A DNA stretch of 36,892 nt from Nitrososphaeraceae archaeon (GCA_016782225.1 JADDOW010000086.1:1-36892), one strand, 5' to 3'. Shown: positions 1 to 9,312, counted from the first letter of the stretch. The notes: generated by a model from the letters alone, not told the origin. Translations and numbers: made by a program.

Positions 1-232
1 AAACCCGCAGAATGCCGACGCGTACTACAACAAGGGCCTGTCACTATCCGCCATCAAAAACTATCCGGAGGCCATAGCGTGCTATGACAAAGCCCTGGAG
101 ATAAACCCGCAGAATGCCGACGCGTACTACAACAAGGGCCTGTCACTATCAGCTATTGGAAACAATGACGAGGCCATAGCGTGCTATGACAAAGCCCTGG
201 AGATAAACCCCCCAATTCGCACTTGTATATAA
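1..232 (+). CDS. TPR-repeat protein, 3' end only (5' end outside window)
   Basis: An open frame starting at base 2 runs in from the left edge and stops at TAA 230-232. It encodes two and a bit 34-residue tetratricopeptide repeats with the typical pattern AYYNKGLSLS...EAIACYDKALEINP, so the product is probably a helical protein-protein interaction scaffold. The DNA period is 102 bp, and bases 1-48 are identical to 103-150. The repeats are clearly more GC-rich in third positions than the rest of the window. The last repeat stops after EINP and is followed by six unrelated residues and the stop, with AT-rich DNA directly after. The array may therefore have been cut by recombination. The full length, N-terminus and partner are unknown. 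The TPR assignment is secure; whether the gene is functional is not. Confidence 0.75.
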   Translation, partial: NPQNADAYYNKGLSLSAIKNYPEAIACYDKALEINPQNADAYYNKGLSLSAIGNNDEAIACYDKALEINPPIRTCI

Positions 233-263
233 CTTAAGGCAATGCTTTTTAATTAAAATAGCT

Positions 264-280
264 GAAATAGAATCTATTTC
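264..280. repeat. Short perfect inverted repeat after the TPR gene
   Basis: GAAATAG-AAT-CTATTTC forms a 7-bp perfect stem with a 3-nt loop, 32 bp after the TPR stop codon. It could be a weak hairpin in the transcript end or simply an AT-rich chance palindrome. There is no long T-tract immediately after it, so I do not call it a terminator. Confidence 0.3.
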
Positions 281-498
281 TCCTATTGTTTAATTTACCA
301 TCTATTTTGTATTCTCACATTACAATCTCTTGATACTTCATTACGATGGTTTCTTTGGATTCAAATAAAAAGGTGGCATACGGTTGCTAATTAGGATTAA
401 AAGAGTGTCGTAGGTATATTTATGATATACTCAAAAGTCATTTCCAAATGGGAAACAAAATGTAAAAAATCAAAAAATGCATACCATTACATGGTGCT

Positions 499-645
499 AT
501 GAAAGACTTTATCATGATTAGAAACGGAGTTGTGAAAAACCCGATAAACATCTACAATTATGATGATGTTAATGCTGAAGTTGATTTCATGATTGATTGT
601 ATCTTAAATCAAATCTTGAGGAAATTAATTTGGCTATGTATTTGA
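499..645 (+). CDS. Small ORF, possibly a decayed or frameshifted small gene
   Basis: ATG at 499 opens a 48-codon frame that begins MKDFIMIRNGVVKN and reads like real protein (mixed polar, few rare residues). Near its end another frame looks better (LKSNLEEINLAMYLT, ending TAG near 650), so a one-base slip near 595-615 is possible. A second short frame starts at ATG 422 and ends in TGA overlapping this ATG. I recognise no family. The region 233-841 otherwise holds no gene I can support. This is a weak call. Confidence 0.2.
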   Translation: MKDFIMIRNGVVKNPINIYNYDDVNAEVDFMIDCILNQILRKLIWLCI

Positions 646-841
646 CATAGAGTATTTTTACTGTAGTTTCCATAAATGGCCGGAAACTCATACATGTGTA
701 TATAAAGCGTATATGAGGTGCTATAATTTCGGTTAAATGATAATGCACCTCGAAAGCTAATGTAATAAATTATTCTCTGGTTTTTCTGGTGTAGCAGTTG
801 AGCTAAAACTAGATGAATAGATAAATAATGGGGTTAGTGAT

Positions 842-1498
842 ATGATTGGGATGGCTACAGATGATCACAATAAAGGTCAAATCATACGAGACAGGGGCCA
901 ATTGGATGAAGCTCTCAACTCCGCCAAGATTTCCCTAAAAGAAAATGAAGAATTAAACGATTTGGGTGGCATGGCTAAGGACTATAGCAATATTGGGCAA
1001 ATATTAAAAGATATGGGTGATTTGGATGAAGCTCTCAACTATGCTAAGAGGGCTCTTGAAATCCAGACGGAACTAAATGACAAAATTGGGATGGCCATAG
1101 ATTATAACAATATTGGGACTATATTGCACGTTAGGGGTGATTTGGATGAAGCTCTCAACTATGCTAAGAGGGCTCTTGAAATCCAGACGGAACTAAATGA
1201 CAAACCTAGTATGGCTGTAATATATAACAATATTGGGCAAATATATCAGGACAAGGGTGATTTGGATGAAGCTCTCAACTATGCAAGATTGGCGTTAAAA
1301 ATAGATGAGGAATTAAAAGATATGTTTCAGGTGGCTACTGATTACTTTAATTTAATTAGCCTTTATTATATAAGGCAAGATAAAGAGGAAGAACTGGTTT
1401 ATCTCAAAAAGCTAAAGCATCTGTTAGATAGAGTTTCAAATTATTCTAATATGGATTACATTATAAAAAGAATTAAAGAATTAGATGATAAATCATAA
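842..1498 (+). CDS. TPR protein with 40-residue repeats (kinesin-light-chain-like TPR)
   Basis: The product of 218 residues is almost wholly tetratricopeptide repeats with a 40-residue period, each with a core like GDLDEALNYAKRALEIQ and an NIGxI linker. This is the TPR_12 / kinesin-light-chain style rather than the classic 34-residue TPR. No signal peptide or membrane segment is seen, so it should be a cytosolic scaffold for protein-protein contacts. There are about five repeats, then a charged tail (EEELVYLKKLKHLL). At DNA level the repeats are very young: 1015-1084 is identical to 1135-1204, and about 30 bp of the same unit recur from 1255. The start ATG 842 follows many stops in the upstream region. 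Its partner is unknown. It has no operon neighbours. Confidence 0.85.
   Translation: MIGMATDDHNKGQIIRDRGQLDEALNSAKISLKENEELNDLGGMAKDYSNIGQILKDMGDLDEALNYAKRALEIQTELNDKIGMAIDYNNIGTILHVRGDLDEALNYAKRALEIQTELNDKPSMAVIYNNIGQIYQDKGDLDEALNYARLALKIDEELKDMFQVATDYFNLISLYYIRQDKEEELVYLKKLKHLLDRVSNYSNMDYIIKRIKELDDKS
1015..1284 (+). repeat. 120-bp tandem repeats inside the TPR gene
   Basis: A 70-bp block (1015-1084) recurs without mismatch at 1135-1204, exactly 120 bp later, and its first ~30 bp recur again from 1255. Because 120 bp equals 40 codons, copy gain or loss keeps the reading frame and would lengthen or shorten the TPR solenoid. Confidence 0.9.
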
Positions 1499-1598
1499 AT
1501 CTAGGCTAGGAAAACTGTTTGTATTTGCACGTTTTAATGCCGACTTTATCTTTGAGGCTTCATTTTATTTTATTTTACGGAAAGTTGGTATAAAAGCA

Positions 1599-2996
1599 TT
1601 ATTTTGATAATGTCTTATTTCTATCGATAATTTCACCATCGCTAATTACCATGGAGATATCTTGAGTATTGCTAATGTCATCAATAGGATTTGATTGGAG
1701 CACTAAAATGTCTGCCTGCTTTCCTTTTTCTATTGTACCAGTTTGATTTAACAAACCCATTGATTCTGCACCATTTCTTGTAGCAATTTTGAGAACCTCA
1801 GAGGATGGAATACCTGCATCTACTAGCAATTCAAGTTCGTTATGAAGACTTTTTCCGGGAACAAGTTCAAAGTTTGGAATATCTGTACCGGCTAGGATCT
1901 TTACACCATTATCGTACATTTTTTTTGTTAATTGTAATACTTTGGGCCAAATGCTTTGCTCTTTGAGATTATCCTTTATCATGGCTTCATAGATACTCAG
2001 TGTGGGATCTACATAGACATTGTTTTTTGCAAGTGAATCTATCATTTCGTCTATTTCTTTGCCATCAATATCAACCAATTCTAACCAAAGAACATGATCA
2101 AAAGGGTTGTCTCCATTTCTCTCAAAGATTTTTCTATCTTCAGGTGATAATAGATAAGGATTTACAGGAACACCGTGGGTTAAGAAATCGATATTCATAT
2201 TGGCCGCATCGGTCCAGCTTGTCAGGTAAAGATGGCCAATTACCTTTATTCCATGAGAATGAGACATACTTATTGCCTCTTTTACCAAGTCCGGTTCAAG
2301 TCCGACATATAGTTTGATAAAATCAACACCTGCATTTGCTTGATTATCCACCTCTTCCCTAATCTCTTCTACCGTACTAATTTCCTTTTCTACAAAAGGT
2401 ATTGAGATAAGTGGTGAGTTCAATAATCTCCCTGCAGTTAATATTTGAGGCCCAATGATTTTTCCAGATGACACACTCTCTCTTAAATTTACTGATTCCT
2501 CAGTAGGCCCGGCAGGATTTCTTATTGTTGTAACCCCATAGCCTATTAGATTGCTTATCATTTTTTCAGAGAATGTATTATTGAAGGTATTCTTTAATAC
2601 GCTGCCTACATGAGCATGCATATCAAATAAACCCGGAATTATATACATGCCTGAAAGATCAATTAGATTCGCATTTGGATGGTTTTTATGAAAATAGGAA
2701 TAATTGCCATTATTGCTGATGTTCTTGTTATCAATAATATCTATAATCTTGCTTTCGTTAACAATTATTGTTTGATTATGCTTTGCCTGACTGCTAATGC
2801 CATCTATAAGGTTTACATTGTATAATACAATTGCATTATGAGGGTTTGTATTATTTTGATTTGAACTTGTGTCCTCCAAAAATGTGGTGTTGGTTAATGC
2901 TGCTGTAGCTGTGATTTCATTAAAAGATGATGTAAACGATAAAATATAAAATATGATGGGTATGCATATTATCGTTGGTAACTTTTTGCGCTTCAT
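1599..2996 (-). CDS. Exported amidohydrolase-family metal-dependent hydrolase
   Basis: A 465-residue member of the amidohydrolase superfamily (imidazolonepropionase/prolidase-like branch). The N-terminus is lysine-rich, then hydrophobic (IICIPIIFYILSF), as in a signal peptide or membrane anchor, so the enzyme probably acts outside the membrane. Family landmarks appear in order: metal-binding HxH in FDMHAHVG (about residue 128), a candidate bridging lysine in DFIKLYVG, His in VIGHLY, His in FLTHGVP, and the metal Asp in AGTDIPN (about 369). The C-terminal GTIEKGKQADILVL strand is the usual closing beta-sandwich motif. All metal ligands are present, so it should be active. The substrate cannot be told from sequence; cyclic amides, dipeptides or related C-N bonds are typical. 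ATG 2996 is chosen because the signal sequence starts there. No linked genes. Confidence 0.85.
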   Translation of the reverse strand: MKRKKLPTIICIPIIFYILSFTSSFNEITATAALTNTTFLEDTSSNQNNTNPHNAIVLYNVNLIDGISSQAKHNQTIIVNESKIIDIIDNKNISNNGNYSYFHKNHPNANLIDLSGMYIIPGLFDMHAHVGSVLKNTFNNTFSEKMISNLIGYGVTTIRNPAGPTEESVNLRESVSSGKIIGPQILTAGRLLNSPLISIPFVEKEISTVEEIREEVDNQANAGVDFIKLYVGLEPDLVKEAISMSHSHGIKVIGHLYLTSWTDAANMNIDFLTHGVPVNPYLLSPEDRKIFERNGDNPFDHVLWLELVDIDGKEIDEMIDSLAKNNVYVDPTLSIYEAMIKDNLKEQSIWPKVLQLTKKMYDNGVKILAGTDIPNFELVPGKSLHNELELLVDAGIPSSEVLKIATRNGAESMGLLNQTGTIEKGKQADILVLQSNPIDDISNTQDISMVISDGEIIDRNKTLSK

Positions 2997-3739
2997 TTGC
3001 CTTCCAATGTATAACCGACAATTTTCTATAATAGGGTTTATTCCTTCTGCTCTCTATGGTGAAATTCATAAATTTAATATAATGCCGTAATTTGGAAAAT
3101 CAACTGTTGTTTTTATATTTGTTAATTTGTAAATAGAAATAATTGTTTTATCCTTATTCTCATACCTTTTCTATATATTGGGTGTTTCAAATCTTCAAAC
3201 AATACAAAAGTCCATTACTTTTGAATCATAATAAGGCAGATGGGGAATTAAAACAAAAAATACGTTTTGTTGTATTTTGCGAATTTAGTTTTATTTGTCT
3301 TAACTTTTTTTTATCAAAAAACGATAGTAGATGCATTTAGCATGAACTAATCCATCTGCTCCTACAATATAAAACAAATGTTTAAATGACTTTTGTATCC
3401 AAAAACATTTTTTATTTATTTTGAAGTTTTGCGATTTGATTGCGGTTTGTGATTCAAACTATTGCCCTCAAATTGAGATTAGCACGGACTTTTTGCATAA
3501 GAGATTACCATGATAAATACTTGATATGTATATGAATTCCAACTCCCATACATGCTAAAGCCACAGTGATTCCGACATTGTATTGGTAAAGGAATTTTTA
3601 GGTTATTCGATATGTTGAAAAATTATCCTACATGGCATTGAAAAAGTGGCAAGACGCTCACATTGTCCCATACTGCCATTGGCATAGAAGTAAACCATTT
3701 ACCATAATGATGTTAAATGATGTTAAATTGCTTGGTATA
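2997..3739. other. Long AT-rich intergenic region
   Basis: I see no supported gene here. An open frame at 3143-3340 (+) encodes a Phe/Ser/Lys-rich sequence without recognisable motif and is probably chance. Bases near 3705-3725 hold an imperfect 10-bp tandem (ATGATGTTAA twice). The region upstream of 2996 should carry the promoter of the amidohydrolase. Confidence 0.5.
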
Positions 3740-4141
3740 TTAAGTTAGTATTTTGTGAAACTTCGCAGTGTCAGTATACTGTCTGAATTTGTGTATCTTC
3801 TCATTCCTTATTTTGTATATGTGAGCAAATGGTATTTTGATATCATGGGTATTTTTTTTTGATTTGACGGTATAACTACCAAGGACTATAACGCTATCAT
3901 TTCCCATATCTAGATATTCATCCGCATTAGCATGAAATTCCTTAAAATTGGAAAGCATGGCAGGAAAATACTTCTCAAATACATCTGACTTTCCAATATA
4001 TTCTCCGCCATTTGGCATGTATTCCATGGTTATCCATTCGACATTGTCATCGATCAGATCCATATACGGCTGCTTGTTCTGATTCTTAAATTGCAAGTAA
4101 AACTCTTTAACCAGATCAATATTTGGACTTGATTTATGCAT
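3740..4141 (-). CDS. SnoaL-like / NTF2-fold protein
   Basis: The 133-residue product has the length and layout of the SnoaL-like (NTF2-fold) family. An N-terminal helix (IDLVKEFYLQF) is followed by a loop with VEWITME and GGEYIGKSDVFEKYF. Then come beta strands with a conserved-type Asp/His-bearing core (FHANADEYLDMGNDSVIVLGSY) and a closing strand IPFAHIYKIRNEKIHKFRQYTDT. Such proteins are small conical barrels that bind or convert hydrophobic or polyketide-like ligands; many are uncharacterised stress-linked proteins. There is no signal peptide, so it is cytosolic. It stands alone between two long gaps, so context gives no function. The fold assignment is good; any activity is a guess. Confidence 0.75.
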   Translation of the reverse strand: MHKSSPNIDLVKEFYLQFKNQNKQPYMDLIDDNVEWITMEYMPNGGEYIGKSDVFEKYFPAMLSNFKEFHANADEYLDMGNDSVIVLGSYTVKSKKNTHDIKIPFAHIYKIRNEKIHKFRQYTDTAKFHKILT

Positions 4142-4514
4142 CGGCTTATCTAAACAATGACAGTTATTATAAAATTTATAATTTAATTGTTGTATTCTTT
4201 ATTCCCTGCAATTGAGATAACATTGTTACCTATATCTATAATCTATATTATTGAATTTTCTTCATACTTTTTAGCTGTCTCTAAGAAAAAAGTTTTCATG
4301 CCATTTCCCTTTTCTTTTGGCGCTCTCATCAAATCTGTATACACTTTTATCCTTTTGCTTAATGTGCATACATATTATACCTTTAATAGTAAGGATTTTG
4401 TAATTTAGTCTTTTAGGATAGACCAAAATCTTTTCCTATATTTCATGGTTACCTATTGAATTGACCAAGTGATAATCTTTTAGTATCGCGTTCTGTTTAA
4501 GTAACTACGCTGTA
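4142..4514. other. Intergenic region without a supported gene
   Basis: The gap separates the starts/ends of two leftward genes. An open frame at 4187-4408 (+) gives a very hydrophobic, Phe/Ile/Tyr-rich peptide typical of AT-rich noise. Nothing else is recognised. Confidence 0.4.
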
Positions 4515-5111
4515 TTATTTTTTTAAATAATTGATGAAAATATTTTGTGTTGCTAGATGGATGACTTGTGCAAACAGCACGCAGCTATCAGGTTTTTTAT
4601 TGTCTATCTCTTTGCAGAATGCCGAAAATGGCAAGGTAAAGCCTGAACCGGTAGCAGGGTCTATTCCCACAATTTCAGTTGAATCTGAATTAGATACTGC
4701 GCATTCCCCGTTGTTATTTGGTCCTTCACTATTTTGCATACTTGTTATTACCCTTGCATGCGTTAAATGTAAACCATGTTTGCCTGTTGAGGCAGTAAAA
4801 ACGATGGGGCCAAAATCTTTTAACATTTGATGTATTTTGCCTTGCGAATAATGTTGGGGTGATTCCATTACAAAACCCGTTGCATACAGCCAATCGTTTA
4901 CCTTGGATGCGGGCAAGCCTGTTTCATCTTTATACATCCTCAGAAATTCTTCTCCAAGCCTGTCAACAATATCGCATACTGTGTATCTTGTTTGTTCGAG
5001 CCAAGAAATCAAAATGGTTGTTACAGTCGCCCAACAACCTTTGGCTTTGGCCTGCTTGATTTGGGGGAATATGCCGGGAACTTTAACAATGGCACATATT
5101 GTAGACATCAA
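4515..5111 (-). CDS. Papain-like cysteine protease, AvrRpt2 (C70)-like
   Basis: The 198-residue product matches the layout of the papain-like cysteine protease AvrRpt2 domain (Pfam Peptidase_C70-like). There is a Gln for the oxyanion hole (Q20), then the nucleophile in KGCWATVT (C26). The catalytic His sits in LHLTHARVIT (H118), in the usual hydrophobic strand, and an Asp follows in EIVGIDPATG (D151), where the third triad residue belongs. Residues 60-80 (YKDETGLPASKVNDWLYATG) fit the helical lobe that sets the 'short Gly after helix' pattern of bacterial relatives. All three catalytic residues are present. There is no signal peptide, so it is cytosolic unless exported by another route. It has no operon partner. 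In plants' pathogens this fold cleaves RIN4; here the substrate is unknown. Confidence 0.75.
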   Translation of the reverse strand: MMSTICAIVKVPGIFPQIKQAKAKGCWATVTTILISWLEQTRYTVCDIVDRLGEEFLRMYKDETGLPASKVNDWLYATGFVMESPQHYSQGKIHQMLKDFGPIVFTASTGKHGLHLTHARVITSMQNSEGPNNNGECAVSNSDSTEIVGIDPATGSGFTLPFSAFCKEIDNKKPDSCVLFAQVIHLATQNIFINYLKK

Positions 5112-5422
5112 TAACTTTTTTTCTTTATTTTATATTCTCGCTGTTTTTAATTTTTAAAATTGAGAGGTTTAGATTTTATGTGTCTTCTATAAAGGTTGTA
5201 TAGCTAACGTCTCTTTTGCATTCTTTCTATATTGTGTATAAACAAGAATATATTCTGTTTTGATGTTTGTATAGTTGTGTAAGTCATGGTAAGTTTCAAT
5301 TAACATTCAATAAGTATTGTAGATTAAAGAAAAGGAAATGATTAAAATAATCAAATAGTTACAACTGTCTGGTAAAACATTTCATACTCTGTTGTCTATA
5401 AAAATAAGTGGTCAGTATTTGC
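5112..5422. other. Intergenic region without a supported gene
   Basis: AT-rich spacer between the protease start and the fumarase stop. No open frame or structured motif stands out. Confidence 0.4.
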
Positions 5423-7126
5423 TTATGTTTTGGGATTAATCATATCCTTTGGATTCACATTTGCATCGTATTCCTCCTCAGATAAATACCCTAGTTCTAG
5501 AGTTGCCTGTCTAAGTGTTATTCCATCTTGATATGCTTTTTTGGCGATCTTTGCAGACTTGTCATATCCTATCTTTGATTTTAATGCTGTTACTAACATT
5601 AGAGAATTCATAACCAATTCATTCATACGGTCAACATTTGGCTCTATGCCTTTTGGGTTTCCCTTATTATCCTTTTCGGAGTGCTCTATATCGTTGACAC
5701 AAAAATCACAGAATGTATTGCATGCATCTGATAGGATCTGTATTGAATGTAGCAAGTTGAATATGATGACGGGCTTAAACACGTTAAGCTCGAAATTGCC
5801 TTGGGAACCCGCCATACCTATCGCCATGTCATTTCCTATTACTTGGCAACATACCATAGTCATTGCCTCGCATTGAGTTGGGTTGACTTTACCCGGCATT
5901 ATTGACGAACCAGGCTCTTTTTGTGGGATGCGTATTTCCCCAATCCCACATCTAGGACCAGATGCCAACCAGCGGATATCGTTTGCAATCTTCATAAGCG
6001 CACAGGCCAGTGTTTTTAATGATCCACTCATATGGACTATTGGGTCATGACTTGCTAATGATGCAAATTTATTGGCTGATGAGCGAAAAGGCAGGTGTGT
6101 CTCCTTTGAAATTTGATGAGCCATTTCTTCACCAAATGTGGCAAAGGTATCCAGTCCTGTGCCTACTGCGGTACCTCCAATTGCAAGATCATATAATTCA
6201 TCCAAACTTTGCTCAATGTATCTATAACACAAATCTAATTGAGTTACCCATCCCGAAATTTCTTGACCGAAAGTTAAAGGCACAGCATCCTGCAAATGTG
6301 TGCGACCAACCTTTATAATATCTTTGAACTCGTTGGATTTCTCATTTAAAGCGTTACGTAATTTGGATATGCTATGGAGCAAAGGCATTTTATTCTCGGT
6401 GTGTTTGTTAGAATCATTATCATTTGGATGGGGTGTTACCGGTGATCCATGTGATGCTAATGAATCCGCGCCAGTGTTGTTGCCGGCAATGCATATTACT
6501 GCTGCAATGTGCATTGCCGTTGGAAATACGTCATTAGAGGATTGCGACATATTCACATCATCATTAGGATGTATTGATATGCCTGACATCTGCTTTGCAC
6601 GGTTGGCAATTACTTCGTTAACATTCATATTTGTTTGAGTTCCAGAGCCGGTCTGCCATACATACAATGGAAAGTGGTCATCAAGGGCGCCTGACATTAC
6701 CTCATCCGCTGCCTTTATGATGGCATCTGCTTTATCTTTTGAAATCAATTCTCTGCTATCGCCGTTTTTTTTATGAGATGAATTTACTATGGCTGCACAC
6801 TTTTTGACAAGCGCTAGTGCGTGTATTACCTCAAGGGGCATCCTGTCATTACCAATAGAAAAATGGTGAAGAGATCGCTGGGTCTGGGCTGCCCAATATC
6901 TATTAATAGGCACCTCAATTTCACCTATGCTATCGGATTCTATTCTGTGCTTATCAGTTCCATTAATTTGGACATCCAATTTATTCTGCAGTTTTTGAAG
7001 ATTGTTTCTATGCTTATCATCCAATAAGAATTTTGGTTGTTCGTTATCATCTGATTTAGATAATAGAATTTCGAATGCTCTGTTTAGAGCATCTAAATCC
7101 TCTTTTGTGAATGAAATATTGATCAT
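5423..7126 (-). CDS. fumC: Class II fumarate hydratase (fumarase C) with extension and insertion
   Basis: The 567-residue product interconverts fumarate and malate in the cytosol as part of the citric acid cycle. It shows the aspartase/fumarase superfamily hallmarks: [45 protein letters not shown], and the signature [11 protein letters not shown] (about residues 405-416) carrying the catalytic-loop Ser. Class II fumarases are usually about 460 residues. The extra length here is an N-terminal extension of about 60 residues with helical character, plus a polar insertion (about residues 212-248, rich in Asn, Asp, His, Gly) between [13 protein letters not shown] and [14 protein letters not shown]. 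That insertion lies where the standard enzyme has a short turn. Active-site motifs are undisturbed, so it should be active. ATG 7126 begins the long N-terminal frame; a later start near the conserved [12 protein letters not shown] region would give the normal size. Confidence 0.93.
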   Translation of the reverse strand: MINISFTKEDLDALNRAFEILLSKSDDNEQPKFLLDDKHRNNLQKLQNKLDVQINGTDKHRIESDSIGEIEVPINRYWAAQTQRSLHHFSIGNDRMPLEVIHALALVKKCAAIVNSSHKKNGDSRELISKDKADAIIKAADEVMSGALDDHFPLYVWQTGSGTQTNMNVNEVIANRAKQMSGISIHPNDDVNMSQSSNDVFPTAMHIAAVICIAGNNTGADSLASHGSPVTPHPNDNDSNKHTENKMPLLHSISKLRNALNEKSNEFKDIIKVGRTHLQDAVPLTFGQEISGWVTQLDLCYRYIEQSLDELYDLAIGGTAVGTGLDTFATFGEEMAHQISKETHLPFRSSANKFASLASHDPIVHMSGSLKTLACALMKIANDIRWLASGPRCGIGEIRIPQKEPGSSIMPGKVNPTQCEAMTMVCCQVIGNDMAIGMAGSQGNFELNVFKPVIIFNLLHSIQILSDACNTFCDFCVNDIEHSEKDNKGNPKGIEPNVDRMNELVMNSLMLVTALKSKIGYDKSAKIAKKAYQDGITLRQATLELGYLSEEEYDANVNPKDMINPKT

Positions 7127-7776
7127 ATTAAAACTATTAAATGGTTCATCGGTTATTGTAATATATTGGTTGAATAATCTAACAATTTTTATTATATCGA
7201 TTTATTTTTTTTATTGGTTTATTATGTTAATATGGCGCATTATAGTAATATGGTGCAGCATTATCTACCCACACTTTTGTTTTTTCAGAGAAGAATTTAA
7301 AATATCCATAATTTTATAAATGGGTAGCTGGATAGTGGTATTTCTAAATTAAAGAATCTGACCAAGTCAAACTCCAAAAGCAGAAAAAGCTGACCATTAC
7401 ATATCTTGCATCCATAGGGGTGAAAAATACAAAGCAACAGTGTTATGTGTATATGAACCGACACAAAAAGCAACAAGAATCAAAACACATGACGAATGAT
7501 CTGCTGATTTAACAAATCGATATGCATATGCCAATGAAAATACGTAATGAATGGAAAATCAAATATGTATCAAAGATAGGAGATAAAACTTTTAGGAAAA
7601 CACTATACTTAAAATAGAGTTTACAAACAAAGGGACTATCTTTTTACCTTAGCATTTACTCTATGTCTTTGCAACCGTATTTGCAATATGTTATCAGTTG
7701 ACTTGCTTTAAAATAAAAGATCATTTTTAGTTTTTATCGCGTAGGCTAAATAGTTCGATGAGCCATCATTTTCCAT
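7127..7776. other. Long intergenic region with a possible gene remnant
   Basis: No complete gene is supported. Bases 7362-7499 (+) form a 45-codon frame without an ATG, whose translation (HYISCIHRGEKYKATVLCVY and flanks) looks more like protein than noise. It may be a fragment of a lost gene. The rest is AT-rich and should hold the promoter for the leftward fumarase. Confidence 0.3.
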
Positions 7777-8103
7777 ATGGGTTATAATAATGATCGTGGC
7801 TTTGATTTTATAAAATCAAAGTCCAATTCAGAATATGTCTATATCATTGATGAGAGAACAATATGGTTTATAGATCATAGTTTGGGTGTTGCATTTCCAA
7901 CCCCCGTTAATTTTGCAGGCAAAGAAAATGGCCTCTGCGATTCGGGTTTATCGTACAAAGAATTTGCAGACTATTTGGACTTTCAAAACTATTTAGAAGA
8001 AATAACTGGAGGACAAGAAGTATCTTTGGAATCATCATTAAATCCAGATACATTCCAAGAAACAAATAGAATAATAAAATGGGTTACCAAGTACGCACTA
8101 TAG
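7777..8103 (+). CDS. Unrecognised small acidic protein
   Basis: A 108-residue ORF that I do not recognise. It reads as a genuine soluble protein: mixed strands and turns (YVYIIDERTIWFIDHSLGVAF), an acidic helical middle (YKEFADYLDFQNYLEEITG) and a short tail ending KWVTKYAL. It contains no signal peptide, membrane helix, Cys pair or nucleotide-binding motif. ATG 7777 is the first Met after an in-frame stop about a dozen bases upstream. It lies 200 bp before the LLM oxidoreductase on the same strand, too far to assume an operon. Function unknown. Confidence 0.55.
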   Translation: MGYNNDRGFDFIKSKSNSEYVYIIDERTIWFIDHSLGVAFPTPVNFAGKENGLCDSGLSYKEFADYLDFQNYLEEITGGQEVSLESSLNPDTFQETNRIIKWVTKYAL

Positions 8104-8271
8104 GAAAACATGATTCCAACTTGGTTCTGTTTCATCATCAGGTTTTAAAATGGTTGTTTATTTTTGTGTGGCAAACTGTGAATCAATCCCGGTGTTTTTC
8201 TAACTTGGCAACCAAAGCCTTTTTTAAATATCAATTAAAATATCCTTTCAATAGTTGCTATAATAAATTAA

Positions 8272-8279
8272 TTTTAATA
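8272..8279 (+). promoter_or_regulatory. Candidate TATA box of the LLM oxidoreductase gene
   Basis: TTTTAATA is centred about 29 nt before the ATG at 8305. With the usual archaeal TATA-to-start-site spacing of about 25 nt, transcription would begin within a few bases of the start codon. No Shine-Dalgarno motif is seen before the ATG, which fits a nearly leaderless message. Confidence 0.4.
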
Positions 8280-8304
8280 CTATTGTCTAATTAGAGCAGC
8301 ATAT

Positions 8305-9312
8305 ATGACATCTGTTCAAAATAGCAATAGATTGCAATTTGGGTTGTCTATTCCACAAGGGTGGCGAGGTGGAGATTTGCCAATGGGGAATGAAAATAAC
8401 CCAGTCACGCAGCATGAATTTTCAAAAACCATTGCCACATTGGCTGACAACCTTGGGTTTGACTCTATCTATGCTTATGATCATTTTATTCCTCATCATG
8501 GTGATGACCTGGACAAAAATATCTTTGAATGCACTACAATATTAACGTCTACAGCCGCAATCACAAAAAGAATAAAAATAGGGCAGATAGTTATATGCAA
8601 CTCTTACCGTCATCCATCATTATTAGCAAAGATGCTTTCCACTTTGGATGTCATAAGCAATGGGAGACTAGAATTGGGGATGGGCGCGGGTTGGTATGAG
8701 CAAGAATACGTGGCGTATGGATATGATTTTCCATCAAATATTGCAAGGATTAAACAGTTGGATGAGTCTTTAAGCATAATAAAGGCGATGTGGACAGAAC
8801 CCCGTGCTAATTTTCATGGGCAGTATTATGCTGTAAAAAACGCGATATGTAATCCAAAGCCAATTCAAAAGCCCTATCCTGTTATCATGGTGGGTGGTTC
8901 AGGGGAAAAGTATTTGCTAAAGGTTGTAGCAAAACACGCAGACCGGTATAACCTATTCTTTGGTTCGCCTAAAGAAATGAAAAGGAAAATATCTATCTTG
9001 AAAGACTATTGCAAATCTGCTGTAGAAAAGAGCCATAATGATATGCAATTTTCTGTCGTTCTACCATGCATAATTAGAGAGTCGGAAGAAGAAGTCAATC
9101 AAATTCTGATGCAATATAAACGAAAAGACAAAACCATGCAACAATATAAAGAATATCTTGTCAATGGGATAACAATAGGAACGCCTGATGGAATTTTGAG
9201 GGGTATAAACGAATATGTGGAAATTGGTGTGAACCATTTTATCATGCATTTTATAGGGGTGGATGAAAGTTCTCTAAGGATTTTTGATTCCAAAATAATA
9301 AATCAGATTTAA
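8305..9312 (+). CDS. LLM-class flavin/F420-dependent oxidoreductase
   Basis: The 335-residue product is a complete luciferase-like monooxygenase-fold protein (TIM barrel). It starts with FGLSIPQGW and has the family blocks LADNLGFDSIYAYDHF, KRIKIGQIVICNSYRHPSLLAKMLSTLD, SNGRLELGMGAGWYEQEY, YGYDFPSNIARIKQLDE, KPYPVIMVGGSGEKYLL and a closing GVNHFIMHF. Members of this subgroup in actinobacteria and archaea usually use coenzyme F420 or FMN to oxidise or reduce small organics. Thaumarchaea make F420, so F420 is the likely cofactor (inference). The substrate cannot be read from sequence. There is no signal peptide. The gene stands alone with its own TATA box and is intact. Confidence 0.9.
   Translation: MTSVQNSNRLQFGLSIPQGWRGGDLPMGNENNPVTQHEFSKTIATLADNLGFDSIYAYDHFIPHHGDDLDKNIFECTTILTSTAAITKRIKIGQIVICNSYRHPSLLAKMLSTLDVISNGRLELGMGAGWYEQEYVAYGYDFPSNIARIKQLDESLSIIKAMWTEPRANFHGQYYAVKNAICNPKPIQKPYPVIMVGGSGEKYLLKVVAKHADRYNLFFGSPKEMKRKISILKDYCKSAVEKSHNDMQFSVVLPCIIRESEEEVNQILMQYKRKDKTMQQYKEYLVNGITIGTPDGILRGINEYVEIGVNHFIMHFIGVDESSLRIFDSKIINQI

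Noticed and set aside
2000-2317. Plus-strand frame inside the amidohydrolase gene
   Set aside because: It is antisense to a well-conserved gene and its translation has no motif.
3143-3340. 65-codon plus-strand frame
   Set aside because: Phe/Ser/Lys-rich, no homology recognised, typical of AT-rich DNA.
5541-6638. Several plus-strand frames inside fumarase
   Set aside because: All are antisense shadows of a strongly conserved coding sequence.
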